Positions 1 to 7,271 of a stretch of DNA of 45,171 nucleotides are shown piece by piece. How positions within the stretch are numbered: position 1 is the stretch's first letter; every line of letters starts with the position of its first letter. Position numbers and translations under genes: made by a program. Under the pieces are notes generated by a model. It did no database searches, was not told where the DNA came from, and saw only the letters and a list, made by a program, of their open reading frames with translations. The stretch lies in assembly GCA_937873035.1 (NCBI GenBank), contig CALMVA010000013.1, forward strand, positions 1 through 45,171. The letters are read 5' to 3'. This DNA is from an uncultured Sphingomonadaceae bacterium. GTDB taxonomy: Bacteria > Pseudomonadota > Alphaproteobacteria > Sphingomonadales > Sphingomonadaceae.

Positions 1-2
1 TC

Positions 3-341
3 TCAGGTGGTCGCGCGCTCAAGGACGCTGAAACCTTCCAGGCGACGATCTTCCCACTTGCTGACAAGCTCGGTGCAGCGGTTGGCGCGAGCCGCGCTGC
101 CGTCGATGCGGGCTATGTGCCCAACGACTATCAGGTCGGCCAGACCGGCAAGATCGTGGCCCCTGAAGTCTATGTCGCCATCGGCATTTCGGGCGCTATC
201 CAGCACCTCGCGGGCATGAAGGACTCCAAGACGATCATCGCGATCAACAAGGATGAAGACGCCCCGATCTTCCAGGTCGCGGACATCGGCCTTGTCGCCG
301 ATCTCTTCAAGGCCGTGCCCGAGCTGGTTGAAAAGCTCTGA
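3..341 (+). CDS. etfA: Electron transfer flavoprotein alpha subunit, C-terminal part (partial)
   Basis: The frame is open at the left edge of the window, so only the last 112 residues are present. This part is the FAD-binding domain II of EtfA/FixB. The opening SGGRALKD stretch, the central [20 protein letters not shown] segment and the closing [12 protein letters not shown]...[11 protein letters not shown] stretch are typical of the family. EtfA and EtfB form a soluble heterodimer that takes electrons from acyl-CoA and other dehydrogenases and passes them to ETF:ubiquinone oxidoreductase. etfB would be expected just upstream, outside the window. A strong terminator follows 24 bases after the stop. 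The family assignment is secure; what is missing is only the N-terminal two thirds. Confidence 0.95.
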   Translation, partial: SGGRALKDAETFQATIFPLADKLGAAVGASRAAVDAGYVPNDYQVGQTGKIVAPEVYVAIGISGAIQHLAGMKDSKTIIAINKDEDAPIFQVADIGLVADLFKAVPELVEKL

Positions 342-364
342 GCCGACAGGCCAGCGAAAAAGCG

Positions 365-392
365 AAAAGAGGCGGCTCAGTCCGCCTCTTTT
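365..392. terminator. Bidirectional rho-independent terminator between etfA and nhaA
   Basis: Arms AAAAGAGGCGG (365-375) and CCGCCTCTTTT (382-392) form an 11-bp stem with a 6-base loop, followed on the plus strand by further T residues. On the minus strand the hairpin is followed by TTTTCGCTTTTTCG. It therefore suits both convergent genes. The nhaA stop codon (377-379) lies inside the loop, so the nhaA mRNA ends within a few bases of its reading frame. Confidence 0.85.
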
Positions 393-1537
393 TTTGCCCC
401 GCGCGCGCGGCTGAGCAAAAGCCCACCCGCCAGTGCGGAAGCGACCGAGCCGAGCAGCACACCAATCTTGACGCCATCGTCATGTGCCGGGTCTGCAAAG
501 GCGAGATCACCAATAAACAGGCTCATCGTAAAGCCGATGCCGCACAGCAGCGCCAGACCATAGACCTGCGGCCAGCTTGCCCCTGACGGTCGGGCGGCAA
601 GGCCAAAGCGAACCGCAAGCCAGATCGCCCCGAAAATACCGATCTGCTTGCCAAGAAACAGCCCAGTGGCAATCCCCATGGGCAAAGGCCCACCCAGATC
701 GGCACCGGCAAGGCTGACGCCCGCATTGGCAAAGCCAAACAGCGGCACGATGAAGAGGGCCACCGGCTTTTGCAGGCCATGCTCCAGCCGGAGGAGCGGC
801 GACGGCCCTGCCGACGATTTTCGGCCAGGCACGAATAATGCGGCCAGCACCCCTGCAACCGTGGCATGAACGCCTGACTGAAGGATCGTGAACCACAGCA
901 GCGCGAACCCGGCAAGATAAGCCCCCGGATGGCGCACCGATGCGCGGTTGAGCGCCGCCAGCCCCGCCATCACAGCCAGAGCAGCCAAGAGCCACTGGCC
1001 CGATATGGCATCGGTATAGCCAATCGCGATGATGGCAACAGCGCCCATGTCATCCACAATCGCGATCGTCGTCAAAAGCAGCTTCAACGACGCCGGAACG
1101 CGTGCCCCTAGTAGGGATACGATACCAATCGCAAAGGCAATGTCCGTCGCTGCCGGAATAGCCCAACCGCGATGGAGTTCGGGCTGGCCCGCGACCATGG
1201 CAAGATAGATGACCGCCGGCACCGCCATTCCGGCGATAGCGGCAAGCACCGGCAATGTGCGATCTGCCGGGGCAGACAAATGGCCGTCCGTCACCTCGCG
1301 CTTGATCTCCAGCCCGACGAGCAGGAAGAACAGCGCCATCAGCCCATCATTGATCCAGTGCAACGCCGAAAGTGGGCCGAGCTGAATGTGGAGCGTATCG
1401 AAATAGTCGGGCGCGAGCGGGCTGTTCGCAACCAGCATTGCAAAGGCCGCGGCGACCATCAGCGCGACGCCGCCTGCCGCTTCGCTATCCCAAAATTCGC
1501 GCCAAGCGGGCGCCTGCTTTAGCTTTGGACTTCGCAT
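377..1537 (-). CDS. nhaA: Na+/H+ antiporter NhaA
   Basis: Inner-membrane electrogenic sodium/proton antiporter of 386 residues; the E. coli protein has 388. Hallmarks are visible in order: GLEIKREVTDGHLS (about 75-88), GWAIPAATDIAFAIG (about 124-138, Asp132), the ion-binding aspartate pair in TIAIVDDMGAVAIIA (Asp162/Asp163), and GLFLGKQIGIF (about 292-302) with the lysine that matches Lys300 of E. coli. All residues needed for transport appear present. It lies 32 bases downstream of a LysR-type regulator gene on the same strand, so the two may be co-transcribed. There is no clear Shine-Dalgarno sequence before the ATG. It likely serves pH and sodium homeostasis. Confidence 0.96.
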   Translation of the reverse strand: MRSPKLKQAPAWREFWDSEAAGGVALMVAAAFAMLVANSPLAPDYFDTLHIQLGPLSALHWINDGLMALFFLLVGLEIKREVTDGHLSAPADRTLPVLAAIAGMAVPAVIYLAMVAGQPELHRGWAIPAATDIAFAIGIVSLLGARVPASLKLLLTTIAIVDDMGAVAIIAIGYTDAISGQWLLAALAVMAGLAALNRASVRHPGAYLAGFALLWFTILQSGVHATVAGVLAALFVPGRKSSAGPSPLLRLEHGLQKPVALFIVPLFGFANAGVSLAGADLGGPLPMGIATGLFLGKQIGIFGAIWLAVRFGLAARPSGASWPQVYGLALLCGIGFTMSLFIGDLAFADPAHDDGVKIGVLLGSVASALAGGLLLSRARGAKKEAD

Positions 1538-1569
1538 GGAAGTGGTCTAGCCCAGATTGCGCCCCGCGC

Positions 1570-2658
1570 CTAACCCTCACCTGTCATATGGTCGAAAAGC
1601 GGCACGACCTGACTATCATCATGCAGCACCGAAAACTCATCGGGATGCACAAACCGATCACCGAACCACGGGTATTTTGTGGCATCAAAGCTGCTCCTCA
1701 GCCATTGGACCACCTTCTGGACCGGTTCGGAATGGCGCGCCTCACGGCGGTAGGACATCCAGAGCTCAAACCGCAGCCGGATCGGCAACTCAACCGGCCG
1801 CACCCGCCGCGTGATGACACGCGCATAGGTTGGCATTGCGCCAATGCCGACGCCGTTCACCACCGCCCAATAGAGCGAAAAGCTTGAGCTGACGCGAATG
1901 GCGACAAGCTTGCGCAACACATCCCCGGTGAAGAACAAGCGAATGGCATCCGAGTTCAGGCCCGGCGATTCCTGCTGAACAAATTGATGCCCTGCCAGAT
2001 CATCGAGCGATGTCGGCATACCGTGCTGTCGCAGATATTGGTCTGATGCGAACGGGATAACATGGACTGTCGCCAGCTTTGAGCAGATCGCCTCCATGTC
2101 CTGCGGTTTCTGAAAGCCCACCGCCACATCATATCCATCCGGCGACACGCGCTCCTGATCCGCGAAACTGTCGAGCGTGACGACATGATCCGGCAGAGAC
2201 AATTTAAGGTCCGGCAGGCGCGGTGTAAGCCAGAAGGTGCCCACACCCTCTGATGCGCAGACGCGCACCTCGCCTTCCTTTACCAGCACGTTGTTGCCGC
2301 GAGAAAGCGGAAGCGCAGAACTTAGCAGGCGCATCTCATTGGCAACGCGCAAGACGGTTCGACCTTCTGCCGTGATCGTCAATCCGTTGCGCGTGCGCGC
2401 GAATAAAGTTGTGGCAAGTGCGCGTTCCAGCCGGTCGAGTCGGGCGCGCACGGTGTTGACGGATTTACCCAGAGCCTTGCTCGCCTCCCGCAGAGAGGTA
2501 GCCTCAGCGAGGCGCCGCACAATGCCCAAGTCTTCCCAATTCACTTTATCGAGCAGACTCATGAGCTTGCGGTGTTCATCTGACTGAACACCCCATTCAG
2601 ATAATTGGAGGACCTCGTCCTCCCCTTCGCCGGATAAAGTAACCGCGTTTGAAACCAT
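1570..2658 (-). CDS. LysR-type transcriptional regulator
   Basis: An N-terminal winged helix-turn-helix is clear: NWEDL...LREASKALGKSVNTVRARLDRLE followed by the ARTRNGLTITAEG wing. It is followed by a LysR substrate-binding domain (roughly residues 110-320) and a C-terminal extension of about 40 residues (WFGDRFVHPDEFSVLHDDSQ) with no recognisable motif. The family is normally near 300 residues; this frame gives 362. An alternative ATG at 2560-2562 would shorten it to 330 and put the HTH near the N-terminus, as is usual; neither start has a good ribosome-binding site. It is divergent from the GNAT/NfrB-like block and upstream of nhaA, so it may control either or both. LysR proteins usually regulate the divergent neighbour and themselves. 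The effector is unknown. Confidence 0.88.
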   Translation of the reverse strand: MVSNAVTLSGEGEDEVLQLSEWGVQSDEHRKLMSLLDKVNWEDLGIVRRLAEATSLREASKALGKSVNTVRARLDRLERALATTLFARTRNGLTITAEGRTVLRVANEMRLLSSALPLSRGNNVLVKEGEVRVCASEGVGTFWLTPRLPDLKLSLPDHVVTLDSFADQERVSPDGYDVAVGFQKPQDMEAICSKLATVHVIPFASDQYLRQHGMPTSLDDLAGHQFVQQESPGLNSDAIRLFFTGDVLRKLVAIRVSSSFSLYWAVVNGVGIGAMPTYARVITRRVRPVELPIRLRFELWMSYRREARHSEPVQKVVQWLRSSFDATKYPWFGDRFVHPDEFSVLHDDSQVVPLFDHMTGEG

Positions 2659-2678
2659 GACGGATTTCTACGGCGAAA
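2647..2678. promoter_or_regulatory. Inverted repeats in the short divergent LysR/GNAT spacer
   Basis: Only 35 bases separate the two annotated start codons. They contain or abut two short dyads: GTTTgAAAC (2647-2655), at the LysR start, and TTTC-N6-GAAA (2665-2678). The latter has the T-N11-A spacing of many LysR boxes. This makes it a candidate site for autoregulation and activation of the divergent operon. If the shorter LysR start is used, the spacer is 131 bases. Confidence 0.35.
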
Positions 2679-2693
2679 CGGGGGAATTTCAAA

Positions 2694-3917
2694 ATGCTTC
2701 AAGAAAAGGTCGCAAGCACACATGAAGGCGTTCGGCGGCTTGGTTTTTCATCCAAGATCTGGCGCTGCCTCGAACGGTCTGAACGCCTTAAATTCAACCT
2801 TCACGTGCCCGACTGGGCTGAGCTTTCACTTCTGCTTGATGAAGCACGTATCAGCATGGAAATTGCGCCAAACACTGTCATTCGTGAGATTATTCGCCGC
2901 AACCCCGATACCGTGCGCATCGCGCGGCAAGAAGGGGCGACACATGATGACAACGGTATCGTCGCGCTGCTGCCGCTGACGACAGAAGGTGCTGCCGCCC
3001 TGATCGACGGCAGCCTCAATGGAGCCGCCCCCGATCCGCGCTGGATCACGCCACGCGGCGAGCAGCCTCAGGCGATCTATGTTTGGCTTATCTATATGCC
3101 CGGCAGCTTTGGGCGGATGCTGACAGCCTTTGCAGACGCGCTGGAGCCGTTTCTCCGGTCACCCATTCCGGTCTTCTCGAAAGCGGTCAACGACCACTCC
3201 AAGCGGCTTCAGCGCACCTCCGGCTTCATGAAGGCCGCAGATGTTTATCCCGGCTGCCCGGAAGAGTTGCTGGTCGTGCTACCAGAGCGACACCAACCGG
3301 CCCCCAAGCCCCAGCTCGACGTATCGGTCGCGCGCAATATCGAGGATATTTTCCAGGTCTTCTCGGTTCGCTCGGCGACCTACATGGCGGAACAATTCTG
3401 CCTTTATGCAGAAGAGTTTGATGGCAATGACTTTTGCTCGACCCACTGGCTCGGCCGCGTCGATGGTGATGCGGCGGGCTGTATTCGGGCACGTTTCTTT
3501 GGCGATTTTGCAAAGATTGAGCGCCTTGCCGTGCGCGCGGAATATCGCAACAGTCGGCTTGCCTATCAGCTGGTGCGCGCCGCAATCGACCATTGCCGCC
3601 GCAAGGGCTATCGCACGCTTTATGGCCACAGCCGCCTGGATCTTCAGCGTTTCTGGCAAATTTTCGGCTTCCGCCCGATTGAGGGGCGCCCGCTGCTCGA
3701 TTTTGCGAATGTGAAATATGCCGAGATGCGGCTGGATTTGCCGCCCGGCAGCAACACGATTTCGCTTAACGATGATCCTATGAAAATATTGCGCCCGGAA
3801 GGCGCATGGGATGCACCGGGGCCATTTGAAGCGCTGCCAACGGCGGACAATCCGTTGCGACAGGCGTTGATCCAGTCTCGAACGCGAACAGTGCGTCAGG
3901 CGTCCATCGTCGCCTGA
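2694..3917 (+). CDS. Tandem GNAT-type N-acyltransferase in an Nfr-like locus
   Basis: A 407-residue soluble protein without signal peptide or membrane segment. The C-terminal half (about 205-345) is a GNAT acetyl/acyltransferase fold: FSVRSATYMAEQFC, then EEFDGNDFCSTHWLGRVDG, the core IERLAVRAEYRNSRLAYQLVR (acyl-CoA pyrophosphate loop region) and FWQIFGFRPI. The N-terminal half (about 40-200) ends in a pattern like the last strands of a second, degenerate GNAT domain (PVFSKAVNDHSKRLQRTSGFMKA). So it appears to be a tandem GNAT protein. It has a GGGGA ribosome-binding site 9-10 bases before the ATG. The next gene, an NfrB-like glycosyltransferase, starts 9 bases after the stop, which suggests it acylates or supplies a sugar or lipid for that system. 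The substrate is unknown. The FeeM/AHL-synthase branch of GNATs is a possible relative, but I cannot confirm it. Confidence 0.72.
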   Translation: MLQEKVASTHEGVRRLGFSSKIWRCLERSERLKFNLHVPDWAELSLLLDEARISMEIAPNTVIREIIRRNPDTVRIARQEGATHDDNGIVALLPLTTEGAAALIDGSLNGAAPDPRWITPRGEQPQAIYVWLIYMPGSFGRMLTAFADALEPFLRSPIPVFSKAVNDHSKRLQRTSGFMKAADVYPGCPEELLVVLPERHQPAPKPQLDVSVARNIEDIFQVFSVRSATYMAEQFCLYAEEFDGNDFCSTHWLGRVDGDAAGCIRARFFGDFAKIERLAVRAEYRNSRLAYQLVRAAIDHCRRKGYRTLYGHSRLDLQRFWQIFGFRPIEGRPLLDFANVKYAEMRLDLPPGSNTISLNDDPMKILRPEGAWDAPGPFEALPTADNPLRQALIQSRTRTVRQASIVA

Positions 3918-3926
3918 CCGAGAACA

Positions 3927-5300
3927 ATGGCCGAGGGTCTTGTCACGCTCATCCTCGCCGCCACGCGAGACGAGTTGCTGCTTTTCGCAGCCACCGGATT
4001 TGCGATCGGCGGACTGGACGATCTGATCGTCGACATCATTTGGCTGGTGCGGCGGGGATGGCGACGCGTGTTTGTCTATTCCCGCCATGTGCGGGCCTCG
4101 GCAGATGCGTTGGCATCACCGCGCCACCCCGGAGCTATCGCCGTGTTCATCCCGGCTTGGGATGAGCATGAGGTGATCGGCGATATGCTCCGGCACGCCC
4201 TCTCCTGCTGGGATAGCCACAATGCCACGCTCTATGTGGGCTGCTACCCCAACGACCCGCAGACAGTGGCTGCGGTTCAAGGCTTGAGCGATGAACGTAT
4301 TCGGCTTGTGATCTGCGCGCACAACGGCCCGACAACCAAAGCCGACTGCCTCAACACCCTATACCGGGCAATGTCTGAGGACGAAGCGTGGCAAGGCCAC
4401 CGCTTCAAGGCCGTATTGCTGCACGATGCCGAAGATCTGGTGCATCGCGATGAACTGGGCGTATGCGACACGCTTATCGAGCGGTTTGCACTCATCCAAT
4501 TTCCCGTCCTCCCCTTCCCCACCACGGCCTCGCCGTGGATCAGCGGGCATTATCTCGATGAATTTGCCGAAGCCCATAGCCGCGACATGGTGGTGCGCGA
4601 GGCCATTGGGGCCTCACTGCCCTCAGCAGGCGTCGGATGCGCGGTCCGGCGTATGGCGCTCGCCGCCATCGCGCATGACTATGAGGGCCGCCCCTTCCCG
4701 GATGATAGCCTGACCGAAGACTATGAGCTTGGCCTGCGGCTTGGTGAATTGGGGGCGTCCGCCGCCTTTGTTCGGATTCGCGAAAGCGGAGGCACACAGC
4801 TCGTCGCCACGCGGGCGCATTTTCCTGAGACGCTCAAGACCGCAGTCCGGCAGAAGGCGCGTTGGACCATCGGCATTGCGCTGGCCGGATGGGATCGCAT
4901 GGGATGGCATGGCAACTGGCTGGAAAGCTGGATGCGCCTGCGGGATAGGCGCGCGCCCTTTTCTGCCATTGTGCTGCTGGCTGGTTATGGTGCCTTGGTG
5001 CTCGCGGCAATCTTGTGGCTCATGGGCGTGAAGATGATGACGCTTGGCCCCGCGCTCGGCTGGCTCCTTCTTATGAACGCCGTGCTGCTGTTGTGGCGCC
5101 TCGTTGTGCGCTGCGTGTGCGTTTGGCGGCACTATGGCTGGCAACAGGGACTGCTTTCGCTCCCCCGCATGGTCATCTCTAATATCGTGGCGATGATGGC
5201 CGCACGTTTAGCGGTTGTGGGCTATCTGCGGATGCTGCGCGAAGGCCAGATGCGCTGGGACAAAACCGAGCATCGCTCGCCGTTGGAACGCACAAAATGA
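3927..5300 (+). CDS. NfrB-like family 2 glycosyltransferase lacking the MshEN tail
   Basis: Inner-membrane processive-type GT2 resembling the catalytic half of E. coli NfrB (phage N4 adsorption protein B). Shared landmarks run in the NfrB order: GGLDDLIVD (28-36), IPAWDEHEVIG (75-85), VGCYPNDPQT (104-113), GPTTKADCLN (134-143), HDAED as the metal-binding D-x-D region (166-170), PSAGVG (232-237), SLTEDY with the catalytic acid (261-266), RQKARW replacing QxxRW (308-313), and a final WDKTEH (444-449). There is an N-terminal membrane helix and further helices at about 346-392 and 415-432. NfrB continues past the WDKT motif with a c-di-GMP-binding MshEN region; this protein stops eight residues later. 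Its stop overlaps the next start (ATGA), coupling it to the barrel protein. It likely makes or extends a secreted glycan; the sugar is unknown. Confidence 0.88.
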   Translation: MAEGLVTLILAATRDELLLFAATGFAIGGLDDLIVDIIWLVRRGWRRVFVYSRHVRASADALASPRHPGAIAVFIPAWDEHEVIGDMLRHALSCWDSHNATLYVGCYPNDPQTVAAVQGLSDERIRLVICAHNGPTTKADCLNTLYRAMSEDEAWQGHRFKAVLLHDAEDLVHRDELGVCDTLIERFALIQFPVLPFPTTASPWISGHYLDEFAEAHSRDMVVREAIGASLPSAGVGCAVRRMALAAIAHDYEGRPFPDDSLTEDYELGLRLGELGASAAFVRIRESGGTQLVATRAHFPETLKTAVRQKARWTIGIALAGWDRMGWHGNWLESWMRLRDRRAPFSAIVLLAGYGALVLAAILWLMGVKMMTLGPALGWLLLMNAVLLLWRLVVRCVCVWRHYGWQQGLLSLPRMVISNIVAMMAARLAVVGYLRMLREGQMRWDKTEHRSPLERTK

Positions 5301-6310
5301 CAGTGAAGCGCGCCCGCGCCATTGAAACACTATTCGCTGTGCTGTTTCTCTGGAGTGCCACGCGCATATCGATTGCGGCACTCGGCGGCCCGGCAGTTCT
5401 GCCAGGAGCGAATGGCCAACGCACGACGGGCGGGCGCAACCAGCCTGGCGTTCTCATCGCAACAAGCCCGCGACGCGATATAAAAACTGTCTGGTCCGGC
5501 CCCGGTGCGCTCAAAGCGCCCGTGCGCCCGCCATCGGCTCTGCGGCTCCCCATGCCCGCACCTGCCATCTTGATCGATCCGGCACAGAAAGTTCCACGAG
5601 CTCTGCCCCCAGCCCCCTTGCCCAGCAACATCCACCCAAACCGCACCGCTCTCCTGCCCGGTGTGCTGGCGCCGCACACGGCAACCACATCCAGAATCAC
5701 AGGATCATTCTGGATGCTTGCCCGGCGTTCAGCGGAGATGGCGGGAAGCGCACCGAACGGGCAATTGGGTGGAAGCCAGATTGGCGCACGGCTGCTTGCG
5801 CCCCTCCCACACCAACTTCCGCACACAGTGCGCCTCTCGCTGCGGACATCCGCCGCGCTCCATACATATAATGGCCGCGAGCTCGCACCGGGCGTGAGTT
5901 GGCAGCCTGTTGCGCGGTTACCGATTGAAATCGTCGCGGAGCGGCGCATCCGCCTGTCAGGTCAGGAGCGCGACGCCTTTGCGCTTCTTGCTGCAGGAGG
6001 CGTTTCAGACGTTGAGGTCGCGCCCAAGGTGCAGATCGATGTCTATGCGCAAACAGGCATTGTCGGCCTTTCACGCCGCCTCAAATTCGCGGATGGCGCT
6101 GTTACAGCGCGAACCGAGATCGCGCCGCGCCTTCAGCTTGGCATAGGGCTTTGGGGCGGCGCACAGCCCGGCCTTTCACGGCTGGACACTGGGCCTGCTC
6201 TCCGCTTTCGGTTGCCCATTGCCTCCATCTCCGCCGATTGGCGTTTTCGCGTGGCAGGCAATGCGCGCCCCGGATCCGGCCCAAGCATCACAATCGCCAA
6301 GGATTTCTGA
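5297..6310 (+). CDS. NfrA-like outer-membrane beta-barrel protein without TPR region
   Basis: A 337-residue exported protein. Residues 1-28 form a signal or anchor helix (basic TVKRARAIE, then FAVLFLWSA). Residues 30-125 are low-complexity and proline/alanine-rich. The rest (about 130-337) alternates hydrophobic and polar residues as in a beta-barrel and ends in phenylalanine. The segment GSFWMLARRSA...GQLGGSQIGARL, then PGVSWQPVARLPIEIVAERR and VQIDVYAQTGIVGL, is the pattern of the C-terminal barrel domain of NfrA-type proteins. E. coli NfrA also has a long periplasmic TPR part, absent here. The ATGA overlap with the NfrB-like gene argues for a two-component glycan synthesis/export pair. The fold is inferred from pattern. 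Confidence 0.7.
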   Translation: MTVKRARAIETLFAVLFLWSATRISIAALGGPAVLPGANGQRTTGGRNQPGVLIATSPRRDIKTVWSGPGALKAPVRPPSALRLPMPAPAILIDPAQKVPRALPPAPLPSNIHPNRTALLPGVLAPHTATTSRITGSFWMLARRSAEMAGSAPNGQLGGSQIGARLLAPLPHQLPHTVRLSLRTSAALHTYNGRELAPGVSWQPVARLPIEIVAERRIRLSGQERDAFALLAAGGVSDVEVAPKVQIDVYAQTGIVGLSRRLKFADGAVTARTEIAPRLQLGIGLWGGAQPGLSRLDTGPALRFRLPIASISADWRFRVAGNARPGSGPSITIAKDF

Positions 6311-6356
6311 GACAGTGCTTCCTGTGCGGGCGTTCTGTGGCTAGGACGGCCATGCG

Positions 6357-7271
6357 ATGGATATTTACCTGCCGATTGCCAATATGTCGGTGAATGCTCT
6401 GGTGGTCGTGCTGCTTGGCGGCGCGGTCGGTATTCTTTCGGGTATGTTCGGCGTGGGCGGCGGATTTCTGACAACGCCGCTGCTCATCCTCTATGGTATT
6501 CCACCAACCGTCGCAGCCGCATCAGCGACGACGCAGGTCACGGGCGCCAGCGTTTCCGGCGTGCTGGCCCATTGGCAGCGCGATGGTGTGGATTTCCGCA
6601 TGGGCATCTTGCTTGTGGCGGGCGGCCTGCTCGGATCGCTTGCGGGCGCAGGCGTTTTCGCCCTGCTCGAAAGCGCGGGCCAGATGGATACCATTATCGC
6701 CATTCTCTATGTTGTGCTGCTGGGATCAATCGGCGGCATGATGTTCCGCGATGCGTGGACGGCGATTGACGCCAAGCGCACCGGCACCCCAGTTGTAGCG
6801 CGCAAACGCCGCCACCACCCCATCGTCGCCAATCTGCCGCTGCGTTGGCGCTTTTATGCCTCCGGCCTCTACATCTCCCCCATCGCGCCGCTGGTTCTGG
6901 GCTTTGGCGTCGGGATTTTGACCGTGCTGCTCGGCGTGGGCGGCGGCTTTGTGCTGGTGCCTGCGATGATCTATGTTCTCGGCATGGCAACGCGTGTCGT
7001 GGTCGGCACGTCGCTGTTCCAGATCCTCTTCGTCACGGCGATCACCACGATGGTCCACGCGCTTACCACGCAGGCGGTCGATATTGTGCTCGCCGGGCTG
7101 CTGCTTGTTGGCAGCGTCATTGGCGCTCAACTCGGCACGCGGCTCGCCTCCAAGCTCCCGCCGGACTGGCTGCGGCTGGGGCTTTCCATTGTCATCCTGG
7201 CACTCGCACTCTGGCTTGCGCTTGGCCTTGGCTGGCGGCCGTCTGAAATTTACACGGTGCAGTCGCTATGA
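6357..7271 (+). CDS. TauE/SafE-family sulfite/organosulfur exporter
   Basis: Polytopic inner-membrane protein of 304 residues with the two-fold internal repeat of the TauE/SafE (DUF81) family. Each half carries the glycine-rich signature: GGAVGILSGMFGVGGGFLTTP near residue 21 and GFGVGILTVLLGVGGGFVLVP near residue 183. Both halves continue with a hydrophobic run and a conserved alanine/threonine-rich stretch. A cytoplasmic basic loop (ARKRRHH) separates them. It lies 46 bases after the barrel gene on the same strand and overlaps the next gene by ATGA. Members export sulfite, sulfoacetate or related anions; the substrate here is not predictable. The ribosome-binding site is weak, and a second ATG nine codons in is possible. 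Confidence 0.9.
   Translation: MDIYLPIANMSVNALVVVLLGGAVGILSGMFGVGGGFLTTPLLILYGIPPTVAAASATTQVTGASVSGVLAHWQRDGVDFRMGILLVAGGLLGSLAGAGVFALLESAGQMDTIIAILYVVLLGSIGGMMFRDAWTAIDAKRTGTPVVARKRRHHPIVANLPLRWRFYASGLYISPIAPLVLGFGVGILTVLLGVGGGFVLVPAMIYVLGMATRVVVGTSLFQILFVTAITTMVHALTTQAVDIVLAGLLLVGSVIGAQLGTRLASKLPPDWLRLGLSIVILALALWLALGLGWRPSEIYTVQSL

Noticed and set aside
1570..2658. NhaR orthologue
   Set aside because: Its position beside nhaA is suggestive, but the N-terminal sequence and long C-terminal tail differ from NhaR. Called only as LysR-type.
2694..3917. Acyl-homoserine-lactone synthase
   Set aside because: Some spacing in the GNAT half recalls LuxI/FeeM-like folds, but the LuxI signature residues are not evident and no LuxR-type receptor is adjacent.
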